Assembly (NCBI GenBank): GCA_022651245.1
Contig: JALCQM010000006.1
Coordinates: 17,094 to 81,093, forward strand
Direction: 5' to 3'
Length of the DNA stretch: 64,000 nucleotides
Source: Lactobacillus sp.
GTDB lineage: Bacteria > Bacillota > Bacilli > Lactobacillales > Lactobacillaceae
In this document: positions 8,752 to 16,828 of the stretch, in pieces
Numbering within the stretch: position 1 is the first letter of the stretch
Layout of the letters: each line of letters opens with the position of its first letter
Made by a program: the position numbers and the translations under genes
Notes under the pieces: model-generated
The model's input: the letters and a program-made list of their open reading frames with translations, nothing else
Database searches by the model: none
What the model was told of the DNA's origin: nothing

Positions 8752-9510
8752 ATGATCACTAAGCGGATTATTCCGTGTCTGGACGTCGACCACGGGCGCG
8801 TCAAAAAAGGTGTGAACTTCGTCGATCTCACCGATGTCGGTGACCCGACTGAAATTGCCGCCGCCTATGAGCAACAAGGCGCCGATGAACTGGTCTTTTT
8901 AGACATTACCGCGACCAAAGAACACCGCGGCGCGATGGTCGCGACGATCGAACAAGTCGCCAGTCAAGTCTTCATGCCCCTGACGGTCGGCGGGGGCATC
9001 AATAGCGTTGCCGATATGCAAGCCCTACTGCGCGCCGGCGCGGACAAGTGTGCCTTAAACTCGGCGGCTATCCGGCACCCAGAATTGATCACCCAAGGCG
9101 CCGAAAAATTCGGTCGGCAGTGCATCGTCGTCGCCATCGATGTGCGCTGGGAAGCGGCTAAGAACCGCTACCAAGTCGTGATTGACGGCGGCCACACGCC
9201 GGTAGACTTAGACGCTGTGCAATGGGCTAAAGAAGCCGTCCAGCTCGGCGCCGGGGAGTTACTGGTGACCTCCATGGACAAAGATGGCACCAAAAACGGC
9301 TTTGATCTACGCCTATACAACCTTTTGACCGCCGTCGTTAACGTCCCGATCATTGCCAGCGGCGGCTGCGGGGCGATCCAAGACTTCACCGACTTATTTC
9401 AAGAAACCACGGTTGACGCTGGCCTAGCAGCCTCCGTCTTTCACTACGGGGAACTAACGATTCCGGAAGTCAAAACAGAACTCAAAGAAGCAGGGGTGAG
9501 TGTACGATGA
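8752..9510 (+). CDS. hisF: Imidazole glycerol phosphate synthase, cyclase subunit
   Basis: 252 residues, the standard length. It starts [20 protein letters not shown], placing catalytic Asp at position 11; the second catalytic Asp lies in [14 protein letters not shown]. It closes the imidazole ring using ammonia delivered by HisH. The stop overlaps the hisI start (ATGA), consistent with coupled translation. Confidence 0.97.
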   Translation: MITKRIIPCLDVDHGRVKKGVNFVDLTDVGDPTEIAAAYEQQGADELVFLDITATKEHRGAMVATIEQVASQVFMPLTVGGGINSVADMQALLRAGADKCALNSAAIRHPELITQGAEKFGRQCIVVAIDVRWEAAKNRYQVVIDGGHTPVDLDAVQWAKEAVQLGAGELLVTSMDKDGTKNGFDLRLYNLLTAVVNVPIIASGGCGAIQDFTDLFQETTVDAGLAASVFHYGELTIPEVKTELKEAGVSVR

Positions 9511-9848
9511 CCCAACTGGATTTTGACAAAGGCAACGGCCTGATCACCGCAGTCGTTCAAGACGCCAACACAAAGCAAGTCTTAATGGTGGCGTACCAGA
9601 ATCAAGAATCATGGGAAAAGACGCTAGCAACCGGGGAAACCTGGTTTTGGTCCCGCTCCCGTCAAGAGCTATGGCACAAAGGCGCCACGAGTGGCAACAC
9701 CCAAAAAGTGATCAGCATCACCATCGACTGCGACGCCGACACCGTCTTGATCATGGTCGACCCAGCAGGACCAGCCTGCCACACAGGCCACACCAGCTGC
9801 TTCTTCACCAAGAGCGAAGCAAACCAGAGCGAAGCCGCACGATCTTAG
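9507..9848 (+). CDS. hisI: Phosphoribosyl-AMP cyclohydrolase with repeat-derived C-terminus
   Basis: 113 residues; HisI domain only, not fused to HisE. It opens the adenine ring of phosphoribosyl-AMP. The domain is complete: [20 protein letters not shown], and zinc ligands Cys75, Cys91 and Cys98 in IDCDADT and [13 protein letters not shown]. The last residues, ANQSEAARS, and the stop codon are encoded by the first unit of repeat array B, whose conserved TTAG supplies TAG. Eleven residues earlier a near copy of the repeat start (ACCAAGAGCGAAGCAA) also lies in frame. The tail is beyond the usual end of the domain, so activity is probably kept. Confidence 0.95.
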   Translation: MTQLDFDKGNGLITAVVQDANTKQVLMVAYQNQESWEKTLATGETWFWSRSRQELWHKGATSGNTQKVISITIDCDADTVLIMVDPAGPACHTGHTSCFFTKSEANQSEAARS

Positions 9849-10314
9849 GCATGTGACTAAGGCGGCCTGGGTGCGCCGCGGCACGCGGCGTGACCGGGAC
9901 GACTTAGACGCAATGCCGTTGTGCGGTGTAGCTCGACGAAGAAACCAGAGCGAAGCCTGGCGCAATTAGCGGTGTGTGTAAGGCAGCCTGGTCGGTGTGC
10001 GGCGTCAGCCGTGCAACGGCCGGGATGACTTACACGCAACCGCGTTGCCCGGCGCAGCTCGACGAAGAACCCAGAGCGAAGCAAGCCGGTCTTAGGGGTG
10101 GGTATAAGGCAACGTGACGCGTTTCGGCGTCAGCCGGAGCGTGGCGCGATGCCTTATACACGACCCCGTTGGCTTGCGTAGCTCGACGAAAAAACCAGAG
10201 CGAAGTCGCACGATCTTAGGCATGTGACTAAGGCGGCCTGGGTGCGCCGCGGCACGCGGCGTGACCGGGACGACTTAGACGCAATGCCGCTGTGCGGCGT
10301 AGCTCGACGAAACC
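9823..10314 (+). repeat. Repeat array B: four tandem hairpin units between hisI and hisC
   Basis: Units at about 9823-9943, 9944-10068, 10069-10193 and 10194-10314, from the same family as arrays A and C. Arm pairs by unit: GCCGCAC/GTGCGGT with GGCAT/ATGCC (1); GCCTGGC/GCCCGGC (one mismatch) with GCGGT/ACCGC (2); GCAAGCC/GGCTTGC with GGGGT/ACCCC and GTATAAG/CTTATAC (3); GTCGCAC/GTGCGGC with GGCAT/ATGCC (4). Units 1 and 4 are nearly identical. The outer GAGC/GCTC pair never varies. The array fills the whole gap, and no remnant of hisE can be seen in it. The first 26 bases overlap the hisI coding end. Confidence 0.95.
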
Positions 10315-10341
10315 CTACACCTTTAATCAGGAGAAATGTCC

Positions 10342-11415
10342 ATGTTGAAACCTAGCGTGACCCAATTGCACCCATATGTGCCAGAAACCCCGCTCCCCGA
10401 CTTAGAAAAGCAGCTCGGCGTCAGCCCGATCGTCCGGCTCTCAGCCAATGAAAACCCGTTCGGGACGTCACCGGCCGTCCAAAAGGCGATTCAAGACTTT
10501 GACTTTTCGACCACTCGGCAATATCCCGATGGCGACGCAAACCAGCTCCGTCAAGCCGTCGCTAAGTTCACCGGCATCCCAGCGGAACAACTCCTGTTCG
10601 GTTGTGGCTTAGATGAAGTGATCGAGTTAGTGGCCCGCACCTTTTTAAGCCCAGGGGATGAAATGGTCGAGCCATGGCCAACGTTTGGCGAATATAAGAT
10701 CCACGCGCAAATTGAAAACGCCACGATCATCGACGTGCCGGTGCTAGCAGACGGCCAATTCGACGTTGACGGCCTACTAGCGGCGATCACGCCGAAGACC
10801 AAACTGCTATGGTTGTGTAACCCCAACAATCCGACGGGGACCTTCTTGCCGCTGACCCAAATGCGCGCCTTACTCCAGCGTGTGCCTAAGCACGTCCTAG
10901 TCATGATTGATGAAGCCTACGTCGATTTTGTGACAGACGAAAGCCAACCCTCGGCCTTAGCGCTGATCCCAGAGTTCGACAACATCGTCGTGATGCGGAC
11001 GTTCTCCAAAATCTACGGTTTAGCGGCGATGCGTGTCGGCTACGCGGTGATCCCGCAAGCTTTAGTCGCGGCCATGCAGGCGGTGCGGCTACCTTACAAC
11101 CTCAACAGTATCTCGCAAACCGCTGCCTTAGCCGCCTTGGCTGACCAGGAATTCGTCGCGAACACGCAAAAGCGTGTCGCCAGCGCACGCACCCAGTGGG
11201 AGGACTTTTTAGCGGCCAATGGTTACCAATATGACCACTCGCAAGCCAACTTCATCTTCTTTCGTGCCCCACAAGCAGCGCAACTGAAAGACTACCTTTT
11301 GCACCACGGCTTTTTAGTCCGCGACGGGTTAGGCCCCGATTGGCTGCGGATCACCTTTGGCACCGACGCGCAAAACCGGCAGATCCAGGCGTTAATGACG
11401 GCCTTTTACGCCTAA
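10342..11415 (+). CDS. hisC: Histidinol-phosphate aminotransferase
   Basis: 357 residues, a class II PLP aminotransferase. It moves an amino group from glutamate to imidazoleacetol phosphate. Visible signatures are LSANENPFG, LWLCNPNNPTG and the PLP-binding Lys223 in RTFSKIYGLAAMRVGYA. ATG 10342 is eight bases after AGGAG; ATG 10336 is only two bases away and is rejected. It is the last gene of the his operon, after repeat array B, and a new promoter follows immediately. Confidence 0.96.
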   Translation: MLKPSVTQLHPYVPETPLPDLEKQLGVSPIVRLSANENPFGTSPAVQKAIQDFDFSTTRQYPDGDANQLRQAVAKFTGIPAEQLLFGCGLDEVIELVARTFLSPGDEMVEPWPTFGEYKIHAQIENATIIDVPVLADGQFDVDGLLAAITPKTKLLWLCNPNNPTGTFLPLTQMRALLQRVPKHVLVMIDEAYVDFVTDESQPSALALIPEFDNIVVMRTFSKIYGLAAMRVGYAVIPQALVAAMQAVRLPYNLNSISQTAALAALADQEFVANTQKRVASARTQWEDFLAANGYQYDHSQANFIFFRAPQAAQLKDYLLHHGFLVRDGLGPDWLRITFGTDAQNRQIQALMTAFYA

Positions 11416-11429
11416 TCCGCTATCCATGC

Positions 11430-11435
11430 TATAAT
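11430..11435 (+). promoter_or_regulatory. -10 element (TATAAT) before the HAD gene
   Basis: A perfect TATAAT 34 bases before the TTG start at 11469, just after the hisC stop. The -35 box is weak (TTTACG with a long spacer). Confidence 0.5.
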
Positions 11436-11468
11436 GGGTAGCATTGTGAGAAAAAGGAGCTGTACACG

Positions 11469-12272
11469 TTGCAAGATGTCAAATTAATCGCCACCGATAT
11501 GGATCACACGTTACTGACTGAAGCAGGGGAGCTGCCACCAGCCTTTGGGGCGACCTTAGATGCCTTGGCAGCCCAAGACATTCAGTTTGCGATCGCCAGC
11601 GGCCGGCCGCTGTATACCTTAAAGGCACTTTTCCCCGAACACCAAGACCAATTGGTATTGATCTGTGACAACGGTGCGGTCATCGCCGATCGTGGTGAGA
11701 TCATTGCCAAGCACCTATTGCCGCAAGCGACGCTACTGGATATCTGTGCGACCGTGACGCAAGCCACCAACGGTCATCCTTTGATCTGTGGTCTCGATCA
11801 AGCCATCGGCGCCAGTGCCGACCAACGCTTCGACAGCGTGTTTCGCGAGTTCTATCACCAATTAGCTTACATCGATGATTTACAAGCTTTCCAAGGCGAA
11901 GCCGATAAGGTGACCATCTACCTACCAGACGGCAACGCCGAAGAAGTGTTTGACCAGCTGATCCAACCAGGTTATGGCGATGATTACTCCGCTGCCGTAG
12001 CAGGCCCAGTCTGGATCGATATCATGCCCAAAAACGTCAACAAAGGCACCGCCATGGCCCAGATCGGCAAACGCCAAGGCATCTCCGCCAGTCAAATGAT
12101 GGCTTTCGGGGATACGTTCAACGACGCGCAGATGCTGAGCTACGTCAAGTACGGCTACCTCGTGGCCAATGCCAATCCCGGCATGACGCCATACGCCCAA
12201 TACCGTACCGCCAGCAACGATGATTACGGCGTGGTTCAGGTCTTGAACCAAGTCCTAGCAACGCGCGCCTAA
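11469..12272 (+). CDS. Cof-type HAD hydrolase (subfamily IIB)
   Basis: 267 residues from TTG 11469, preceded by AAAAAGGAG. HAD motif I is LIATDMDHTLL with nucleophile Asp10 and Asp12; motif II is AIASGRP; motif IV is MMAFGDTFNDAQML, and a Lys-containing DIMPKNVNKGTAM lies before it. These enzymes remove phosphate from sugar phosphates or pyridoxal and flavin phosphates; the substrate is not predictable. A very similar protein (same start pattern and length) is encoded at 50558-51367, so the two look like paralogues. It has its own promoter and terminator. A histidinol-phosphatase role is possible from position only. Confidence 0.9.
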   Translation: MQDVKLIATDMDHTLLTEAGELPPAFGATLDALAAQDIQFAIASGRPLYTLKALFPEHQDQLVLICDNGAVIADRGEIIAKHLLPQATLLDICATVTQATNGHPLICGLDQAIGASADQRFDSVFREFYHQLAYIDDLQAFQGEADKVTIYLPDGNAEEVFDQLIQPGYGDDYSAAVAGPVWIDIMPKNVNKGTAMAQIGKRQGISASQMMAFGDTFNDAQMLSYVKYGYLVANANPGMTPYAQYRTASNDDYGVVQVLNQVLATRA

Positions 12273-12286
12273 CCCATCAAAAAGCA

Positions 12287-12333
12287 CTTGCCAAGTCGCT
12301 CCTGAAACCGGAGTGGCTGGCAAGGGCCTTTTT
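12287..12333 (+). terminator. Intrinsic terminator after the HAD gene
   Basis: CTTGCCA at 12287 pairs with TGGCAAG at 12318, with an inner GCTCC/GGAGT stem and a following TTTTT. Confidence 0.85.
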
Positions 12334-12468
12334 GGCGTTGTCGCCATGTGTGCGATAGACTGGCAGCTTTTTTTTCACAGGCCGGCCACACAATCATCAC
12401 ATTTCACCCCCAAGGCGACCGAATCGACTTGCTAGGCTAGTCTTATTCCAAACGAAAGTAGGTCAATC

Positions 12469-13008
12469 ATGTCATATTCAGAACTTATTCCTTGGGTACC
12501 TTTGCTAGTAGGGGCCTTATTATTGGTGATGTACGCCTTTATGCGGCGTGAGGTCGCGCGGAGCTTACCAACGCCAAAAGCAGCTACCAAAGCCACGCTC
12601 GAAAGTCGCTTAGCTGCATACTTAAGCTTGCAAGACATTGCGCCTGGTTTGCGCAAAGCCACGCACCGCTGGGGTGGCACCACGATTGCCGCCATTTTAG
12701 TTTATGTCGGTGCGTTCGGGGCCTGGCTACCAGAAGCCACCGATTGGGGCGGCTTAGTTGCAACTTGGTGGTGGCTGTTACTCGCCTTGGTTTTGACCGC
12801 TTGTAGTGTGTGGTTGCACCTTTCGGTCTTGACGCTCCAGGCGCAAGCCATCGCTCAACTCCGGGAACAAGCGCCGCAAACCGCGGCGACTTTACCACTT
12901 TATGGGGATGGCCGCTGGTATGCCCAACTTCTGAGCACTGGCAAGTATTTACTAGCTGCAATTGGTTGCCTCAGCATCGGGATCATTTGCATTTTGGTAC
13001 TGTGGTGA
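12469..13008 (+). CDS. Hypothetical membrane protein, four predicted helices
   Basis: 179 residues; not recognised. Four hydrophobic stretches are visible at about residues 8-26, 71-88, 98-121 and 155-178, with an Arg/Lys/Ala-rich segment (residues 24-62) after the first helix that is probably cytoplasmic. No catalytic motif is seen. The ATG at 12469 is preceded by a weak AGTAGG. It sits alone between a terminator and the aldA promoter. Length and composition resemble small uncharacterised lactobacillus membrane proteins, but no family can be named. Confidence 0.7.
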   Translation: MSYSELIPWVPLLVGALLLVMYAFMRREVARSLPTPKAATKATLESRLAAYLSLQDIAPGLRKATHRWGGTTIAAILVYVGAFGAWLPEATDWGGLVATWWWLLLALVLTACSVWLHLSVLTLQAQAIAQLREQAPQTAATLPLYGDGRWYAQLLSTGKYLLAAIGCLSIGIICILVLW

Positions 13009-13121
13009 CGACTTGTAGCAAGTCCCAACAAGCGTCAAAAGTTTAACCAAGTTCTCCGCACGAAAGCCTAATTTGAAGCCATCTGAAAGCTTGTGAAAAA
13101 ATAGATCACAAGTTTTTTCTT

Positions 13122-13150
13122 TTGCCTCTTCATATTTCCTGGCGTATACT
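13122..13150 (+). promoter_or_regulatory. Promoter of the aldA-like gene
   Basis: TTGCCT at 13122-13127, a 17-base spacer, then TATACT at 13145-13150. A cre-like operator lies just downstream. Confidence 0.75.
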
Positions 13151-13164
13151 GCAATCAACACCAT

Positions 13165-13178
13165 TGTAAACGCTTACG
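13165..13178 (+). promoter_or_regulatory. Catabolite-responsive element (cre), CcpA operator
   Basis: TGTAAACGCTTACG matches the cre consensus TGWAARCGYTWNCW at 13 of 14 positions. It covers about +8 to +21 of the predicted transcript, a position typical for CcpA repression in the presence of glucose. Confidence 0.8.
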
Positions 13179-13214
13179 TTACGTTGCATGTGAATTTTAG
13201 GAGGGATTTTTGTC

Positions 13215-14687
13215 ATGGCAACTAGTCCGACCGCACTCAAGCATTATCAGCTCTACTTGGATGGTCAATTCGTCGATTCTAGCTCGAAGGAAACCGGCAT
13301 CGTCATCAACCCAGCCACCGAAGAACCATTAGCCACGTTCCCACTGGCGACCGAAACCGACGCCGCAGCGGTAGTGCTCGCCGCTGAACGGGCTCAGACC
13401 AGCTGGCGGCAGCTACCGGCACCGGCTCGCGGATAATACTTGACGAAACTGGCTAATGCTTTGCGGGCTCATGCGGAGACCTTCATCGACCTTTTGATTC
13501 GCGAACAAGGCAAGGTCTACAACTTAGCCGAAACCGAAGTCAACTTCTCTGCTGACTACCTCGATTACATGGCCGCCGCGGGCCGGACCTATGAAGGGGA
13601 GATCGTCCAGTCTGACAATGCAAACGAAAACATCATGATCGCTAAGCAACCAATCGGGGTCGCCGTTGGCATCTTGGCCTGGAACTTCCCACTGTTCTTG
13701 ATCGTCCGCAAACTCGCACCTGCGCTGGTTACCGGCAACACGATCGTGATCAAGCCGAGCTCGGAAACTCCGCAAGTGGCCTTGGAATTTGCCAAGCTGG
13801 TGGCGGCAGTCGACTTACCTCACGGCGTGGCGAACTTCATCACCGGTCGTGGCAGCGTGATCGGCGAAGCCCTCACCGCAAACCCGAAGGTCGGTATCAT
13901 CAGCTTGACCGGCTCTGTTAACTCCGGCAAACAGGTGATGGCGACCGCTGCCAACCACGTCGCCAAAGTCTCCTTAGAGCTCGGTGGCAAGGCTCCGGCG
14001 ATCGTGGCTAAAGACGCTGACCTCGACTTGGCCGTGCAGGCGATCGTTGACTCGCGGATCGACAACAACGGGCAGGTATGCAATAATGCCGAACGGGTCT
14101 ACGTTCATGAAGCCATCGCTGACGACTTCACCCAGAAGCTCACGGCTAAGTTGGCGGCAGTCAAGGTCGGCGACCCGGCAGACCGTTCCGTCGATATGGG
14201 CCCATTGATCAACCAAGCTGCACTGGAAAAGGTCGATGGAATGGTGCGACGGGCCGTTGCGCAAGGTGGCGTCGTGACCACGGGTGGCCATCCGCTGGCG
14301 ACCGAACACGGGTTCTTCTACTTGCCAACCGTTATTACGCACGTGCAACAAGACTGGGAAATCGTTCAAAATGAAGTCTTTGGTCCTGTATTACCGATCG
14401 TGACGTTCAAGACACTCAAAGAAGCCGTCGCCATGGCCAACGATACCCGCTATGGCCTAACCAGCTCGATTTATACTCGGGACCTAGAAGCTGCCGCCTA
14501 CGCTGCCAACACGATCGAGGCAGGTGAAACCTATATCAACCGGTATAACTTCGAAGCGATCCAAGGCTTCCATGCCGGCTGGAAGGAATCTGGTGTCGGC
14601 GGAGCGGATGGCCGCCATGGTGTCGAAGAATTCTTGAACACCCACGCCGTGTATTTGCAGCGCCATCCAGATAAATTGACCGATTAA
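13215..14687 (+). pseudogene. aldA: Lactaldehyde/glycolaldehyde dehydrogenase AldA-like, interrupted by one stop codon
   Basis: A 490-codon NAD-dependent aldehyde dehydrogenase frame, broken only by TAA at 13434-13436 (codon 74); the same frame continues at once (YLTKLANALRAH). Everything else is intact: ALAWNFP-type cofactor loop (GILAWNFPLFL), LELGGKAPAI, catalytic Cys289 in NNGQVCNNAERVYV, and a C-terminus (GVGGADGRHGVEEFL) very like E. coli AldA, which oxidises lactaldehyde to lactate. The RBS AGGAGGG, a good promoter and a cre site remain. A recent nonsense mutation is the simplest reading; a restart at TTG 13440 would lack part of the N-terminal region. A sequencing error is possible. 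Confidence 0.88.
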
Positions 14688-14760
14688 AGAGGGGATGACC
14701 AGAAGTTAGCGAAATTTATGGTTACGTTGTTTTTGACTTAGGTTGAAAGGAGACAAAACC

Positions 14761-15174
14761 ATGAATGTTCAACTCGTTAACTTTATTGATATCCACGCCT
14801 CACAAAACACCATTACGACGCTCTTGACGGCCCCTGATACCTTCGCTGACTGGATGAGTACCGTGGTCAAAGTCACGCGATTGCCGGAAGCCGTCGAAGT
14901 TGTCCGTAACAACTCATTTTTCAATCCGCGTGAACGCCTCCAAATCCAATCGCTAGACGGGGTGGTGCGCTTCATCAGCTCGGAAGGGTTGGTCCAATAC
15001 CAGTTGCTGTTTCGACCGATGCCGTTTGCCCCAGACTGGACGACCGTGTATCAGCTGCTGATCCTAACGGAGCCACCCAAACTCCCGCTGGCCCTGTTGC
15101 ACCCATTTTTACAAATGACGTTCAACACCGATCTCGAACAACTCGCCCAGTATGCCGAGGCCTACACGTCGTAA
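14761..15174 (+). CDS. Hypothetical protein, possibly SRPBCC-like
   Basis: 137 residues from ATG 14761, preceded by AAAGGAG. The pattern of an N-terminal strand, a helix with a TFADWM segment, and alternating strands ending in a long C-terminal helix resembles SRPBCC/START-like ligand-binding proteins, but similarity is weak and no function is proposed. No signal peptide or membrane helix is seen. It lies 73 bases after the aldehyde dehydrogenase with no clear terminator between, so it may be co-transcribed. A terminator follows. Confidence 0.65.
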   Translation: MNVQLVNFIDIHASQNTITTLLTAPDTFADWMSTVVKVTRLPEAVEVVRNNSFFNPRERLQIQSLDGVVRFISSEGLVQYQLLFRPMPFAPDWTTVYQLLILTEPPKLPLALLHPFLQMTFNTDLEQLAQYAEAYTS

Positions 15175-15180
15175 CCAGCT

Positions 15181-15215
15181 AAGCGCGATAGTGATGATCA
15201 CTGTGGCGCTTTTTT
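15181..15215 (+). terminator. Intrinsic terminator before padR
   Basis: AAGCGC-ATAGTGA pairs with TCACTGT-GCGCTT, followed by TTTTTT. Confidence 0.85.
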
Positions 15216-15237
15216 GCTGCATTTTTATCTAGTTAGC

Positions 15238-15266
15238 TTTACAACCTAGTGAAGACATGCGATACT
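15238..15266 (+). promoter_or_regulatory. Promoter of the padR operon
   Basis: TTTACA at 15238-15243, a 17-base spacer, then GATACT at 15261-15266. A perfect inverted repeat follows at the expected start site. Confidence 0.65.
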
Positions 15267-15271
15267 GGCAG

Positions 15272-15290
15272 TAGTTAGTAAAACTAACTA
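15272..15290 (+). promoter_or_regulatory. Probable PadR operator, inverted repeat TAGTTAG-N5-CTAACTA
   Basis: Perfect 7-bp arms at 15272-15278 and 15284-15290 lie over the predicted transcription start and end 11 bases before the padR ATG. A half copy (CTAGTTAG) occurs near 15229, overlapping the -35 box. This is a typical arrangement for self-repression. Confidence 0.7.
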
Positions 15291-15301
15291 GGGGGACAGC
15301 G

Positions 15302-15634
15302 ATGAAACAGACGCAACTACTCAAAGGTGTGCTCGATGGGTGTGTTTTAGCTATTTTGGCGCAGCACGAAAGTTATGGTTACGAACTCATGCAAACGCTA
15401 CACCACTATGGCTTCACCTCAGTCGTTGGGGGTACCTTATACCCGCTACTGGCGAAGCTGGAAAAACAAGGGGATGTGACTGGCACGATCAAGGCCTCAC
15501 CAGACGGACCTGACCGCAACTATTTGACCTTAACGCCGCAAGGGGCCGCAACTTTAGCTGATTTTCAACAGCAATGGGCGCAAATTCAAGCGCAAGTCGC
15601 TTCAGTGATGGGAGAGGGACAACATGAGGCATGA
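15302..15634 (+). CDS. PadR family transcriptional regulator
   Basis: 110 residues. The winged helix is clear: LLKGVLDGCVLAILAQHESYGYEL, then VVGGTLYPLLAKLEKQGDV and GPDRNYLTLTPQG, the PadR signature. It is a short (PadR-s1 type) form with one C-terminal dimer helix. The downstream gene, overlapping by 11 bases, encodes a membrane protein, a common PadR partner pairing. A perfect inverted repeat at its own start site suggests autorepression. The inducer is unknown. Confidence 0.93.
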   Translation: MKQTQLLKGVLDGCVLAILAQHESYGYELMQTLHHYGFTSVVGGTLYPLLAKLEKQGDVTGTIKASPDGPDRNYLTLTPQGAATLADFQQQWAQIQAQVASVMGEGQHEA

Positions 15635-16463
15635 CGCACAATGGTACCGGGACCAGATGAATCAATTAGAAAAGCAACTGACGGCAACAGACCGCGAGTG
15701 GTTCGCTGAGCTGCGGGAATATGCGACTTTTGGTGCGCTACTGCGGGATGAAACGGCTGTGGACGCCCAACTCTACGCCATGATGACCGATCTGTTAGCG
15801 GCCGAGCACGATGGTGAGGATGCTGTGACCTTGTTTGGCAAGGCGCCGAAGGAGATGACTGACGCCATCCTCAAGCAACTGCCACCGGCGTCTTGGCAAT
15901 CAAGTGTCCAACTTATCGGCATCATCACTGGCATCAGCTGGCTCGTGCTGCTGATAGGGGGTGGCTTGACAGACGGGGCGATGACGATCAACTTGCTCTC
16001 ATACCTGGCTGTACCGACGCTGACTACTCTCATGATATTAGGCATCCTGAAGGCGGTCCGCGCCCAGATCTACACCACGGTCCGCTTATTAAAATCACGC
16101 GTGGTGGGCTTTTTGGTCCTCTGGTTGCTCATGATGCTGTATATCGGTGGCACCCTTGCGCTCGTAACGCTGATGCCGCCTGTGCTGGTGCTCAAGATTC
16201 CGTTCGGCTGGGACTTGCTTGTGGTCGGTCTCGCGACAGCTGTGGCTTACTGGCTCATACGCCGTGTTCACGACCAGTTATTCACACCAATGGCATTCAT
16301 GGCACTTGTCATCGGCGCGATGACCATGCTACGACTGTGGTGGCAAGCCACACATTTTGTCCCGCGCTGGGTCATTGGGACGATCGTCGTTGTGGTCACG
16401 GTCGGCGCACTGATCATCTATAGCATTTGGATGCGGCGTGCCGCCAAACGGCAACAAGTTTAA
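15624..16463 (+). CDS. Multi-pass membrane protein, DUF1129/HAAS-like, PadR partner
   Basis: 279 residues. The N-terminal cytoplasmic part (residues 1-90; MNQLEKQLTATDREWFAELREY, then LFGKAPKEMTDAIL) resembles the DUF1129/HAAS domains found next to PadR regulators. Six hydrophobic segments follow at about residues 93-115, 123-147, 160-185, 190-208, 214-236 and 243-270, with a basic C-terminus. Its start overlaps padR, so both are made from one message. The role is unknown; such pairs are often linked to envelope stress. Confidence 0.75.
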   Translation: MRHDAQWYRDQMNQLEKQLTATDREWFAELREYATFGALLRDETAVDAQLYAMMTDLLAAEHDGEDAVTLFGKAPKEMTDAILKQLPPASWQSSVQLIGIITGISWLVLLIGGGLTDGAMTINLLSYLAVPTLTTLMILGILKAVRAQIYTTVRLLKSRVVGFLVLWLLMMLYIGGTLALVTLMPPVLVLKIPFGWDLLVVGLATAVAYWLIRRVHDQLFTPMAFMALVIGAMTMLRLWWQATHFVPRWVIGTIVVVVTVGALIIYSIWMRRAAKRQQV

Positions 16464-16477
16464 GCCGAATTACAACG

Positions 16478-16517
16478 AATCCTCGTGGAACCGACTTGAT
16501 GGTGACACGAGGATTTT
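16478..16517 (+). terminator. Intrinsic terminator after the padR operon
   Basis: AATCCTCGTG pairs with CACGAGGATT, followed by TT. Confidence 0.75.
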
Positions 16518-16709
16518 ATGTTGCCAGCGTAAATTTTTGGGATGTCAGATTAAACCGCGTGTAATAGGATTAACTGAACGTGGTCGTCGTGGTCCCGTGG
16601 GATGAAGTACCGTCATCATTTTTGCGAATCACTTGCAGCGCTCGCTGAGGCAGGCCGGCAGACACAGGGGGAGCCTGGGTCTGCATCCCGAGATTTAACA
16701 CTACTTTTT

Positions 16710-16737
16710 AGTTTACATAATATATATTATACGAAGT
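16710..16737 (-). other. dif: Chromosome dimer resolution site, dif
   Basis: Read on the minus strand, the left arm is ACTTCGTATAA, the centre TATATA and the right arm TTATGTAAACT. The remembered B. subtilis dif has ACTTCCTAGAA-TATATA-TTATGTAAACT, so 26 of 28 bases agree and the right arm and centre are identical. XerC/XerD-type recombinases (CodV/RipX) act at this site to split dimeric chromosomes at cell division. Gene direction switches here: leftward genes run toward it from the right and rightward genes from the left, as expected at the terminus. Confidence 0.88.
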
Positions 16738-16790
16738 AACATAACCGGACTTATCCCAAGGCACTGCCTTGGGATCTTATCTGGGCGCGC

Positions 16791-16828
16791 AAAAACGCGC
16801 CTGTTAGCCGTTTGGCTCACAGACGCGC
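16791..16828 (-). terminator. Intrinsic terminator after comEB
   Basis: On the minus strand, GCGCGTCTGT...GGCT-ACAGGCGCG is followed by TTTTT. It closes the dnaD-nth-comEB unit just before dif. Confidence 0.8.

Noticed and set aside
6430..10314. CRISPR array
   Set aside because: Units are about 125 bp, variable and self-complementary over their full length; there is no short constant repeat with unique spacers and no cas gene.
9849..10341. Decayed hisE between hisI and hisC
   Set aside because: Every base in the gap is accounted for by repeat units; no HisE-like residues in any frame.
13440..14687. Separate short aldehyde dehydrogenase starting at TTG 13440
   Set aside because: The frame is continuous with the upstream 73 codons apart from one stop; no ribosome site precedes the TTG.
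16753..16775. Perfect palindrome with ATCCCAAGGC arms as a small RNA or operator
   Set aside because: No promoter or T run can be tied to it; noted only as part of the dif gap.
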